Source: Verrucomicrobiota bacterium (GTDB lineage Bacteria; Verrucomicrobiota; Verrucomicrobiia; Opitutales; Opitutaceae). Taken from it: DNA of 8,935 nt. Of this stretch, positions 1-6,245 are shown in pieces. The DNA is taken from the NCBI GenBank assembly GCA_023430565.1, contig JAEZAD010000202.1, forward strand, positions 1 to 8,935, written 5' to 3'. The notes under the pieces are model-generated. The model was not told the origin of the DNA and did not search any database. It saw only the letters and a list, made by a program, of their open reading frames with translations. Made by a program: the position numbers and the translations under genes. The first letter of the stretch is position 1, and every line of letters begins with the position of its first letter.

Positions 1-446
1 CGAAACAAACTCAGGTGCGTCCCGCACCGGCATTTCAACCCGCTCAACGCCTCCTTCAACTCGTCGTCATTCGCACCCGGCTTTGTCCGCAACACCGCCG
101 CCGCCGTCATGATCCACCCATTGATGCAATAGCCGCACTGCGCCGCCTGTTCGTCGATGAACGCCCGCTGCACCGCGTGCAGTTCACCGTCCCTCGCCAG
201 CCCATCCAACGTCGTCACCTCCGCCCCACCCACGCTCTTCGCCGGAAACACACACGACCGCAGCGCCTCGCCGCCGACATGCACCGTGCAAGCGCCGCAC
301 TGCCCCAGTCCGCACCCGAACCGCGGCCCGTTCAACCCGAGCTGATTCCGCAACACATACAGCAGCGGCGTCTCCGCGTCGCACTCCACCCGCCGCACCA
401 CCCCGTTCACCTTCAGTCCGATCGTTTCGTGTGTAGTCGTGTCCAT
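1..446 (-). CDS. [2Fe-2S] small subunit of a molybdenum hydroxylase (xanthine dehydrogenase / isoquinoline 1-oxidoreductase alpha type), 3' end cut
   Basis: I translated this from the ATG at 446 down to the left edge, giving 148 codons with no stop, so the C-terminus is missing. The protein has the two iron-sulfur modules of the CoxS/IorA/XdhC-like family. An N-terminal plant-ferredoxin-type fold carries Cys45, Cys50, Cys53 and Cys65 (motif CGLGQCGAC). A helical second domain carries Cys104 and Cys107 (QCGYC) and Cys139 and Cys141 (CRCGTH). In this family the clusters pass electrons from a molybdopterin-containing large subunit to an acceptor. Family members are usually about 150-170 aa, so only a few residues should be lost. 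No signal peptide is visible; such subunits are normally exported, if at all, with the Tat-borne large subunit. It follows the RND transporter on the same strand after about 35 bp and may be co-transcribed with it. The large subunit is expected further left, outside the window. The substrate cannot be read from this subunit. Confidence 0.93.
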   Translation of the reverse strand, partial: MDTTTHETIGLKVNGVVRRVECDAETPLLYVLRNQLGLNGPRFGCGLGQCGACTVHVGGEALRSCVFPAKSVGGAEVTTLDGLARDGELHAVQRAFIDEQAAQCGYCINGWIMTAAAVLRTKPGANDDELKEALSGLKCRCGTHLSLF

Positions 447-470
447 GGGTGGTTCTTTTCTTCGGTCCCT

Positions 471-508
471 TTCATCCGTGTTCATCCGTGTCCATCCGTG
501 GTTAAAAC
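471..508 (-). repeat. Tandem 10-bp repeat (three copies), interspersed-repeat type, at a gene junction
   Basis: On the + strand three adjacent 10-mers read TTCATCCGTG (471-480), TTCATCCGTG (481-490) and TCCATCCGTG (491-500), followed by GTTAAAAC. Read on the minus strand this is AACCACGGATGGACACGG and onward. Similar 'CCACGGATGGACACGGATG' strings occur, to my knowledge, as interspersed intergenic repeats in Opitutaceae and some other bacteria; I cannot check that here. The element covers the final codons and stop of the RND transporter (…TTDGHG stop) and most of the spacer before the iron-sulfur gene. No second copy occurs in the window. Confidence 0.7.
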
Positions 509-3500
509 CAGTTCGGCCCTCCCCTCGGGCACCGTCGCCATCAGCGACCCACTCCGCCCGCACAGCATCAAAAACATCGCCGGAATCACATACAGCGTCA
601 GCACACTTCCGACCACCAACCCGCCAATCACCGCAATCCCCATCGACACCCGGCTTTCCGCCCCCGCCCCCAGCGCCAGCGCGATCGGCAGCGTCCCCAG
701 GATCGTCGCCGCCGTGGTCATCAAAATCGGTCGCAATCGCGTATCCGCCGCCTCCGTCACCGCCTCCCACGGCGCGCGCCCATCCTGCACCCGCTGCAGC
801 GTGAACTCGACCAGCAGTATCCCGTTTTTGGTGACGAGGCCCACCAGCATGATCATGCCGATCTGGCTGAACAAATTGATCGTCTGCCCAAAATACCACA
901 GCGCGAACAACGCCCCCGCCAGCGCCAGCGGCACCGTCAGCAAAATCACCAGCGGCGCCCGCCAGCTCTCGAACTGCGCCGCCAGCACCAGATACACGAA
1001 CAACAGCGCCAGCCCGAAACTCACCAGCAGGCTCGTCTGCCCTTCCGCAAACTCCCGCGCCGCCCCCGTCAATGCCGTCGTCACCTCTGGCGGCATCGTC
1101 TCCCGCGCCGCCCGTTCCATCGCCGCAATCCCGTCCTCCAGCGTCCGCCCCGCCGCCAGCCGGCCCGACACCGTCGCCGCCACCTGCCGCCCAAATCGAT
1201 ACAGCTGCGGCGCCGCCACCGTCTCGCGCAACGTCACCAGATTATCCAGCGCCACCAACTCCCCGCCGCCGCTCCGCACCATCAATCGCGGCAGCACCGA
1301 CGGATCCGTCCGCCACTCGTCCGCCACCTGCTGCACGACTTCATACTGCCGGCCATTGCGATTGAAGTAGCCGATCCGCTGCGCGCTCAGCGAGGTCTGC
1401 AGCGTCTGCGCCACGTCCGCCGCCGAAATTCCCAACGCCTCCAGTCGCTCGCGCTCCAGCCGCACCCGCAACTCCGGACGCGTGAACTTCAAATCCACAT
1501 CCACCGACGCAAACGCCGGGTCCTCCTCCACCGCCGCCAGAAACCCCGGCAAACTCTTCTGCAGCTCCGCCACGTTCAACGCCCGCAACACATACTGCGT
1601 CGCATTCCCGCCGCGCCGATCGCCCACGCTCGGCTCCTGCGTCACATTGAAACGCGCGCCCGGCATCGTTCGCACCAGTCGCGTCAGCCGTTCCGCAATC
1701 TCCCGCTGCGTCGCGCCGCGCTCGTCCCGCGGTTTCAACATCAGTTCGATCAACCCCGTGTTCGCCACGCCCGTTCCGCTCCGCGCGCCCGACGCCGGCA
1801 CCTGGCACGTGATCAAATCCGCCTCCGGCACTTCGCGATTCACCGCCGCCGCCACGCGGCTCATCAGCTCCAACATGTAGTCATACGACGCCCCTTCGGG
1901 GCCCGTCGCCGTCACCGTCACGCGATTCCGATCCTCCAACGGCGCCAGCTCTTTCGGCAGCGACCCGAACCACCACGCGATCAACCCGCCGCTCGCCACC
2001 AGCGTCGCCACCGCGATCCACCTCCGCCGCAACATCCACGCGAGGCTCGTTCGATAATCCCGCCGCACGCCCGCAATCATCCGCTCGAACGCCCGCACCA
2101 CCCACGCCGGCCGACCCGCGTGCGCCGGCAGCCGCGACGCCATCATCGGCGTCAACGTCAACGCCACAAACGCGGAAATCGCCACTGCGCCCGCAATCAC
2201 GAGACCAAACTCGCGAAACAGCCGCCCCGTCACCCCCGGCAAAAACACGATCGGCGAAAACACCACAATCAACGCCAGCGAGGTCGCAATCACCGCCACA
2301 AACACTTCGCCCGTCCCCGCGATCCCCGCCGCCATCGGCGAAAGTCCTTCCTGTTGCCGCCGGTGAATATTTTCCACCACCACGATCGCATCATCCACCA
2401 CCAGCCCCACCGCGAGCACCAGCCCGAGCAGCGTCAGCACGTTCAGCGAGAACCCGCTCGCAAACATGATGAACAACGCGCCCACGAGCGACACCGGGAT
2501 CACCACCGCCGGCACCAGCGTCGCCCGCCACGAGCCGAGAAACAAATAACACACGACCACCACCAGCCCGAGCGCGATCGCGATCGTCTCCTCGAGCTCC
2601 GCCAGCGCCAGCCGCACGAAGCGCGTGTTGTCCGTCACGATTTCCATCGTCACATCTTCCGGCAAACCCCGCCGCAACTCCGCCATCCGCCGATGCGCCT
2701 CGTCCGCGATCGCGATCTGATTCGCGCCCGGCTGCGCTCGCACCGCCAGGCCCACCATCGGCACACCACGCACCGTAAACGTGATTCGCTCGTTGAACGG
2801 CGCCAGCTCCGCGCGCCCCACTTCCGCAAACCTCACCTCGCGCCCGCCCGCGCTCCTCAACACCAAGCGGTCGAATTCCTCCGGCGTCTGAAACCGCGCC
2901 TGCGCCTGCACCGACAACTCCGCCGCGCGATTTTCAATTCGCCCGCCCGGCAATTCCACACTCTCCCGCCGCACCGCCGCCTGCACATCGAGCGGCGTCA
3001 ACCCATGCGCCGCCATTCGCCCGGGATCGAGCCGCAGCTTCATCGCATAGCGTTTCTCGCCGAGAATATCGACCGCGCCCACCTGCGGAATCGTCTGCAA
3101 CTGCTCCTTCACGCGATCCGCCACCTCCGTGAGCGCCATCAGATCCCGCCCTTCGCTCCGCAGCGACAGTGCGATCACCGTCCCGCCATCCGCATCCGCC
3201 TTGCTGATCGACGGCGGATCGACTTCGCGCGGCAACAACCGCACCGCGCGACTCACCTGATCGCGCACGTCATTTGCCGCCGCTTCCAAATCCGTGCCCA
3301 ATTCAAACTCCACGCGAATCCGGCTCGCGCCATCGCGGCTCGTCGAGGTCAGCGTCTTCACGCCCGCCACCGTGTTCACCGCCTCCTCCAGCGGCTCGGT
3401 GATCTGCGCCTCGATCACTTCCGCCGTCGCTCCCGAATAGTTCGCGAGAATCGAAACCACCGGCGACTCGATCACCGGATACTCCCGCACGCCCATGAAC

Positions 3501-3589
3501 CCGAGCCCGATCGCTCCGAGCACGACAATCGTCAGCGACAACACCACCGTGAACACCGGCCGCCGGATGCAGAGTTCGTGCAGACGCAT
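482..3589 (-). CDS. RND-family multidrug efflux transporter, inner-membrane permease (AcrB/MexB-like, HAE-1 family)
   Basis: This is a proton-driven inner-membrane pump that, with an adaptor and an outer-membrane channel, expels drugs or other amphiphilic compounds. Counting from the ATG at 3589 (1035 aa, normal family length), the N-terminus is typical (MRLHELCIRRPVF) and leads into TM1 (about 10-32). A large periplasmic loop, TM2-TM6, a second loop and TM8-TM12 follow, the standard duplicated RND layout. The proton-relay residues are present: paired Asp399/Asp400 in AVGLVVDDAIVVVEN and Lys921 in VGLVTKNGILLVEF. The FVYLVLAAQFESW segment of the second half is also typical. A TTG at 3598 would add three residues and overlap the adaptor stop by 4 nt (TTGA); I prefer the ATG because family members begin at the equivalent of MRL, but coupling makes TTG possible. 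The last six residues and the stop lie in a tandem repeat. Substrate range cannot be predicted. Confidence 0.96.
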   Translation of the reverse strand: MRLHELCIRRPVFTVVLSLTIVVLGAIGLGFMGVREYPVIESPVVSILANYSGATAEVIEAQITEPLEEAVNTVAGVKTLTSTSRDGASRIRVEFELGTDLEAAANDVRDQVSRAVRLLPREVDPPSISKADADGGTVIALSLRSEGRDLMALTEVADRVKEQLQTIPQVGAVDILGEKRYAMKLRLDPGRMAAHGLTPLDVQAAVRRESVELPGGRIENRAAELSVQAQARFQTPEEFDRLVLRSAGGREVRFAEVGRAELAPFNERITFTVRGVPMVGLAVRAQPGANQIAIADEAHRRMAELRRGLPEDVTMEIVTDNTRFVRLALAELEETIAIALGLVVVVCYLFLGSWRATLVPAVVIPVSLVGALFIMFASGFSLNVLTLLGLVLAVGLVVDDAIVVVENIHRRQQEGLSPMAAGIAGTGEVFVAVIATSLALIVVFSPIVFLPGVTGRLFREFGLVIAGAVAISAFVALTLTPMMASRLPAHAGRPAWVVRAFERMIAGVRRDYRTSLAWMLRRRWIAVATLVASGGLIAWWFGSLPKELAPLEDRNRVTVTATGPEGASYDYMLELMSRVAAAVNREVPEADLITCQVPASGARSGTGVANTGLIELMLKPRDERGATQREIAERLTRLVRTMPGARFNVTQEPSVGDRRGGNATQYVLRALNVAELQKSLPGFLAAVEEDPAFASVDVDLKFTRPELRVRLERERLEALGISAADVAQTLQTSLSAQRIGYFNRNGRQYEVVQQVADEWRTDPSVLPRLMVRSGGGELVALDNLVTLRETVAAPQLYRFGRQVAATVSGRLAAGRTLEDGIAAMERAARETMPPEVTTALTGAAREFAEGQTSLLVSFGLALLFVYLVLAAQFESWRAPLVILLTVPLALAGALFALWYFGQTINLFSQIGMIMLVGLVTKNGILLVEFTLQRVQDGRAPWEAVTEAADTRLRPILMTTAATILGTLPIALALGAGAESRVSMGIAVIGGLVVGSVLTLYVIPAMFLMLCGRSGSLMATVPEGRAELVLTTDGHG

Positions 3590-3594
3590 CGTGC

Positions 3595-4671
3595 TCAATT
3601 CGTCCCCGCCGCCTTCACCGCCGTCCCCGCTCGCAAACTCTGCACGCCCGCCACCACCACCACCTCACCCGCCGCGAGCCCTTCCACGATCTGCACCTGC
3701 TCCGCCCGCCGCAGTCCCGTCGCCACCTTTCGCCGCGTCGCTTTGCCGTCTTCGATCACAAAGACCGCCTTCCCGTTTTCCTCCGTCACCACCGCCATCG
3801 CCGGCACGAGCAGCGCCGCGTTCCACGCTTCCAAGGTCAACGCCACCTGCGCCAACGCACCCGGCCGCAACGCCCCACTCGCATTGTCCACCCGCGCGCG
3901 CACCAGCACCGTCCGCGTCGCCTCATCCACGCGCGGCTCCACGACATACACCTCGCCTTCGTGCCGCTCCGCATCGCCACTTACCGAAAAACTCACCGTC
4001 GCGCCCGGCCGCAACCGCGCCGCGTGCCGCTCCGCCACCGCGAAATCCAGTTTCAACCGCGCCACGCTCTGCAATGTCGTGATCCGCGCCGACGGCGCCA
4101 CGTAGCTTCCGAGGCTCACGCTCCGCACGCCCACCACACCGTCGAACGGCGCCCGCAATTCCGTCTTCGCCAGCTTCGCCTCCGCCAGCTCCCGCTCCGC
4201 CAGCAACGCCCGATAGTCGCTCTGCGCCTGCTCGAACTCCTGCTCGTTCGTCCACCCGCTCTGCATCAGGCCGCGCAATCGCTTCTCCAAACTCTCCGCT
4301 TTCGTGATCCGCGCCTGCGCCCGGTTCAACTCCGCCCGCGCCTCCGCATCGTCGAGCCGCAACAATAAATCGCCGCGCTTCACCTCCGCTCCTTCATCGA
4401 ACGCGATCTCCACGATCTTTCCGGAAATCTCCGTCTGCACATCGATCGCCTCCTCCGCGCGCAACGTCCCCGTCACCGCCACCGTCTCCTCGAGCCGCTC
4501 GCCCGCCAGCACCAACGTCGTCACCGCCACCCCGCCGCCGCTCCAGCCAACCTGCTTTTCCATCTTCGCCCTCGCGCCGCGCAGTCGCGGCCACACCTTC
4601 GGCAGCGCCAGCCCGACCAACAGGACGAGCGCGCCGCTAATCCAGAAAACCTTGCGGGCGGGAAATAGCAC
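3595..4671 (-). CDS. RND efflux periplasmic adaptor subunit (membrane fusion protein, AcrA/MexA-like)
   Basis: This 358-aa adaptor would bridge the RND permease and an outer-membrane channel across the periplasm. It has a single N-terminal membrane segment (about residues 9-25) and no lipobox cysteine, so it is probably anchored by that helix rather than by lipid. A split lipoyl/biotinyl-like domain follows (about 72-110, with GKIVEIAFDEGAEVKRGD, and about 171-200, with LRAPFDGVVG). Between the halves is a short alpha-helical hairpin (about 111-170, Ala/Glu/Arg-rich). A beta-barrel (about 205-280, with LRPG) and a membrane-proximal domain (about 285-355, beginning LLVPAMAVV) complete the family order. 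The start is GTG: no other start lies between it and an upstream in-frame stop, and a GGAG sits 7 nt before it. The stop adjoins the RND start, so the two are almost certainly one transcript. No channel gene is visible. Confidence 0.94.
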   Translation of the reverse strand: MLFPARKVFWISGALVLLVGLALPKVWPRLRGARAKMEKQVGWSGGGVAVTTLVLAGERLEETVAVTGTLRAEEAIDVQTEISGKIVEIAFDEGAEVKRGDLLLRLDDAEARAELNRAQARITKAESLEKRLRGLMQSGWTNEQEFEQAQSDYRALLAERELAEAKLAKTELRAPFDGVVGVRSVSLGSYVAPSARITTLQSVARLKLDFAVAERHAARLRPGATVSFSVSGDAERHEGEVYVVEPRVDEATRTVLVRARVDNASGALRPGALAQVALTLEAWNAALLVPAMAVVTEENGKAVFVIEDGKATRRKVATGLRRAEQVQIVEGLAAGEVVVVAGVQSLRAGTAVKAAGTN

Positions 4672-4678
4672 AGACGCG

Positions 4679-4682
4679 CTCC
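4679..4682 (-). promoter_or_regulatory. Shine-Dalgarno sequence (GGAG) supporting the GTG start of the adaptor gene
   Basis: On the minus strand GGAG is followed by a 7-nt spacer and then GTG (4671-4669). It is the clearest ribosome binding site in the window. It decides the start, because the frame has no ATG before residue 37, which lies beyond the membrane anchor. The other genes here have weak or no such motif. Confidence 0.6.
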
Positions 4683-4727
4683 GTGAGCTAGCGATGTGCC
4701 GCCCCCGCGCACGTCACGCGCTCAAAA

Positions 4728-4744
4728 CATGAAATCGTTTCATG
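4728..4744. promoter_or_regulatory. Perfect 7-3-7 palindrome in the divergent promoter region (candidate operator)
   Basis: CATGAAATCGTTTCATG has fully complementary 7-bp arms around TCG. It lies 56 bp upstream of the adaptor start and 95 bp upstream of the ATG of the plus-strand gene at 4840, so a bound repressor could affect either or both. The TGAAA…TTTCA form with a central CG step resembles LacI-family operators in general shape, but TetR- or MarR-type repressors that often control RND operons also use such dyads. No candidate LacI, TetR or MarR gene is in the window. Confidence 0.5.
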
Positions 4745-4839
4745 GCTGCGCGTCTTTACTCTGCGCGCGCGGAAAATAAGTTTCCCTCACGCCCACTTAC
4801 CCCGGGCCCATTACTCGGAACCCCGAATCCAAACGTCTC

Positions 4840-5547
4840 ATGAAATCCATCTCCTGTATCCGTGGCGCTGTGACCGCCACCTTGCTCCTCCTCGCAAGCA
4901 CCGCATCGGCCGCCTCCTCGGCCGCGCAAAGCTGGCTCGAGAATTATTACCAACAACCGGCCCCGGACCGTTTCGAGTCCGCCGTCTTCGAACTCAGCCG
5001 CACCGGCTATTTCGATCAACAGGGCAAGGTCCCGCTCGCGATCGGTTTCCTCGCCAGCGTCTTCGCGCAACATCCCGACCGCGCGGACGAATGGATGTCC
5101 GTCAGCCGCGTGCTGCCGGTCGCGCACCAGCGCATCCTCGCCTCCGCCCTCTGGTATTCGAACAACGAAAAAGGCGCCGCCCACCTCCGCGCCCTCGCCC
5201 GCAACGCCTCCGCCCCCGTCCGCCGCGACATCGAGGCGATGCTCGCCCGCGGCCAGCCCAACCTCCGCGAAGCCGAGGTCCGCTCGCCCGAATCGCTCAA
5301 CCTCCAATGGGGCGTCTTCCTCGCCACCGGCGACACCGAGCCCGTCCGCAACATCCTCGCCGCCCTCGGCTCGAGCAGCAACGACCAGCTCGCCCAGGAC
5401 GTCCGCTGGTCCCTCGCCCGCAACGCCGCCCAACACCAGCGCGTGCTCGCGATCTGCCGCGACGAACTCAACCGCCAGCCCAACGCCGTCCGCGAAACGC
5501 TCCGCGCCGTGATCAACGACACCGAGCGCGCCCAACCCACGAGCTGA
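4840..5547 (+). CDS. Exported alpha-helical protein of unknown function
   Basis: I do not recognise an assigned function. The 235-aa product starts with a good Sec signal peptide: basic MKSISCIRG, hydrophobic AVTATLLLLA, then a likely cleavage after TASA (residue 24). The mature part of about 210 aa looks all-helical, with regularly spaced Ala, Leu and Arg, as in helical-hairpin or TPR-like scaffolds. Recognisable segments are SWLENYYQQPAPDRF (about 31-45), GYFDQQGKVPLAIGFLASVF (about 56-75) and ILASALWYSNNEKGAAHLRAL (about 98-118 region). I associate this arrangement with an uncharacterised family found in several Gram-negative bacteria, from memory and unverified. There is no cysteine in the mature protein except near CRDELNR at about 207, no lipobox, and no further membrane span. 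Codons end strongly in C, like the GH20 gene. A strong terminator follows, so it is probably monocistronic. No Shine-Dalgarno is evident, but no alternative start exists close upstream. Confidence 0.85.
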   Translation: MKSISCIRGAVTATLLLLASTASAASSAAQSWLENYYQQPAPDRFESAVFELSRTGYFDQQGKVPLAIGFLASVFAQHPDRADEWMSVSRVLPVAHQRILASALWYSNNEKGAAHLRALARNASAPVRRDIEAMLARGQPNLREAEVRSPESLNLQWGVFLATGDTEPVRNILAALGSSSNDQLAQDVRWSLARNAAQHQRVLAICRDELNRQPNAVRETLRAVINDTERAQPTS

Positions 5548-5583
5548 CACCCCGCCTTTCCCCCTACCCCAAGCCCAACCTCC

Positions 5584-5620
5584 ACGGCGGCACGCTCCAG
5601 CGTGCCGCCGTTTTCTTTTT
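5584..5620 (+). terminator. Rho-independent terminator after the exported helical protein gene
   Basis: A perfect GC-rich inverted repeat (CGGCGGCACGCT, CC, AGCGTGCCGCCG, with one further A-T pair outside) is followed at once by TTTTCTTTTT. The stem lies 37 bp after the stop at 5547. The apparent 2-nt loop would open to at least 4 nt in RNA. Its strength and the T-tract on the + strand make it a terminator for the upstream plus-strand gene. Confidence 0.9.
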
Positions 5621-5649
5621 CCGGAGCCAGCGCTCCACCTTCCGCCACC

Positions 5650-5666
5650 GATGAAAACACTTCATC
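5650..5666. promoter_or_regulatory. Inverted repeat GATGAA-N5-TTCATC upstream of the 174-aa gene
   Basis: Six-base arms around AACAC lie 54 bp before the ATG at 5721 and just after the terminator, in the only space available for a promoter of that gene. The half-site (ATGAA) is shared with the palindrome at 4728-4744, although spacing differs. It is a possible operator; a chance dyad is also plausible. Confidence 0.3.
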
Positions 5667-5720
5667 AGTCGCCGCGCCGACGCCCGCGCCCCTGGCATCG
5701 CGAGTGCTCCTGCACGTCGC

Positions 5721-6245
5721 ATGCGTATTCGTTCGCTCGTGACACTCGCCGCGGTCCTGGCCTTTCCATTCGCCACGTTTTCCGCCCCGCCCGTCGCCAT
5801 CATCGAAGACGCCCCGTGGTCGCCCGGTGACGCTCCGCGCGACGGCGCCTCCGAATTCGGCGTGCTCCTCCAGCTCGCCCAGCTCCAACAGCAACATCCG
5901 CTGATCGGCCTCGTCGGCGTCGGCGACCGCCGCGGCGTCTTTCAGGAGGGCACACGCCGTGGCCTCGCATTCGCCGTCCAACAAGGCGTCCCCGTCGTCC
6001 GCCTCGCCCGCGGCGCACCCATCGCCGTGCCGATCGCCGGCGACGTCTTCATCGATGGCGGCATGATGACCGCCGAAGCCGCATCCGCCTTGCTCGCCCA
6101 ATGCCTCGAACGCTTCGGCCCGCTTCCCAAGCTCGACGCCACATCCACGTCCACTGCCGACACCTCGCGCGCCTTCTCCGAAAAACTCGCTCGCTACCAA
6201 GCTGAGTTCACCGCCCGCCAGCCAGCGCGGGTAGCGATGCGATAA
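5721..6245 (+). CDS. Exported small protein resembling the C-terminal domain of L-asparaginase; function unknown
   Basis: The 174-aa product has a probable Sec signal peptide (MRIRSLVTLAAVLAFPFATFSA, cleavage near residue 22). The mature part aligns by eye with the smaller C-terminal Rossmann-like domain of bacterial type II asparaginases. Residues 62-98 (IGLVGVGDRRG…GVPVVRLARG) match the asparaginase 'GIVLAGVGNG…AVVRSSR' strand-helix-strand. Residues 108-129 (DVFIDGGMMTAEAASALLAQ) match the 'GFVASGTLNPQKARVLL' segment. The N-terminal catalytic domain with its nucleophilic threonines is absent, so amidohydrolase activity is not expected. The low-complexity tail (TSTSTADTS, about 141-149) and last residues extend past this similarity. 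The gene overlaps the 3' end of the convergent LysR gene by 38 bp. No Shine-Dalgarno is evident. That it is expressed and exported is likely; the domain assignment is moderate and needs a profile search. Confidence 0.75.
   Translation: MRIRSLVTLAAVLAFPFATFSAPPVAIIEDAPWSPGDAPRDGASEFGVLLQLAQLQQQHPLIGLVGVGDRRGVFQEGTRRGLAFAVQQGVPVVRLARGAPIAVPIAGDVFIDGGMMTAEAASALLAQCLERFGPLPKLDATSTSTADTSRAFSEKLARYQAEFTARQPARVAMR

Larger units (their letters stand above)
4672..4839. promoter_or_regulatory. Divergent intergenic region between the efflux operon and the plus-strand gene
   Basis: These 168 bp separate two divergently oriented genes and must hold promoters for both. Apart from the palindrome at 4728-4744 and the Shine-Dalgarno at 4679-4682, I see an AT-rich patch near 4771-4785 (GGAAA, 5 nt, TTTCC) that could belong to the plus-strand promoter. 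I could not assign convincing sigma-70 -35 and -10 hexamers in this GC-rich sequence. Confidence 0.5.

Noticed and set aside
471..508. CRISPR array
   Set aside because: The 10-bp units are directly adjacent with no spacers, only three copies exist, and no cas gene is present.
15..1370. Plus-strand open frame of 451 codons opposite the iron-sulfur gene and the RND 3' end
   Set aside because: It is antisense to two well-supported genes and has no recognisable domain; it merely reads through the repeat, giving the FIRVHP-type peptide typical of spurious calls.
2120..4105. Long plus-strand open frame (661 codons) opposite the RND and adaptor genes
   Set aside because: Its translation is Arg/His/Pro/Gln-rich low complexity with no domain, and the minus strand encodes full-length RND and adaptor proteins with catalytic motifs. 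It is open because of the C-rich strand.
4771..4785. GGAAA-N5-TTTCC dyad in the divergent region, considered as a second operator
   Set aside because: The arms are only 5 bp and overlap an AT-rich patch that may just be promoter sequence; kept only as a remark.
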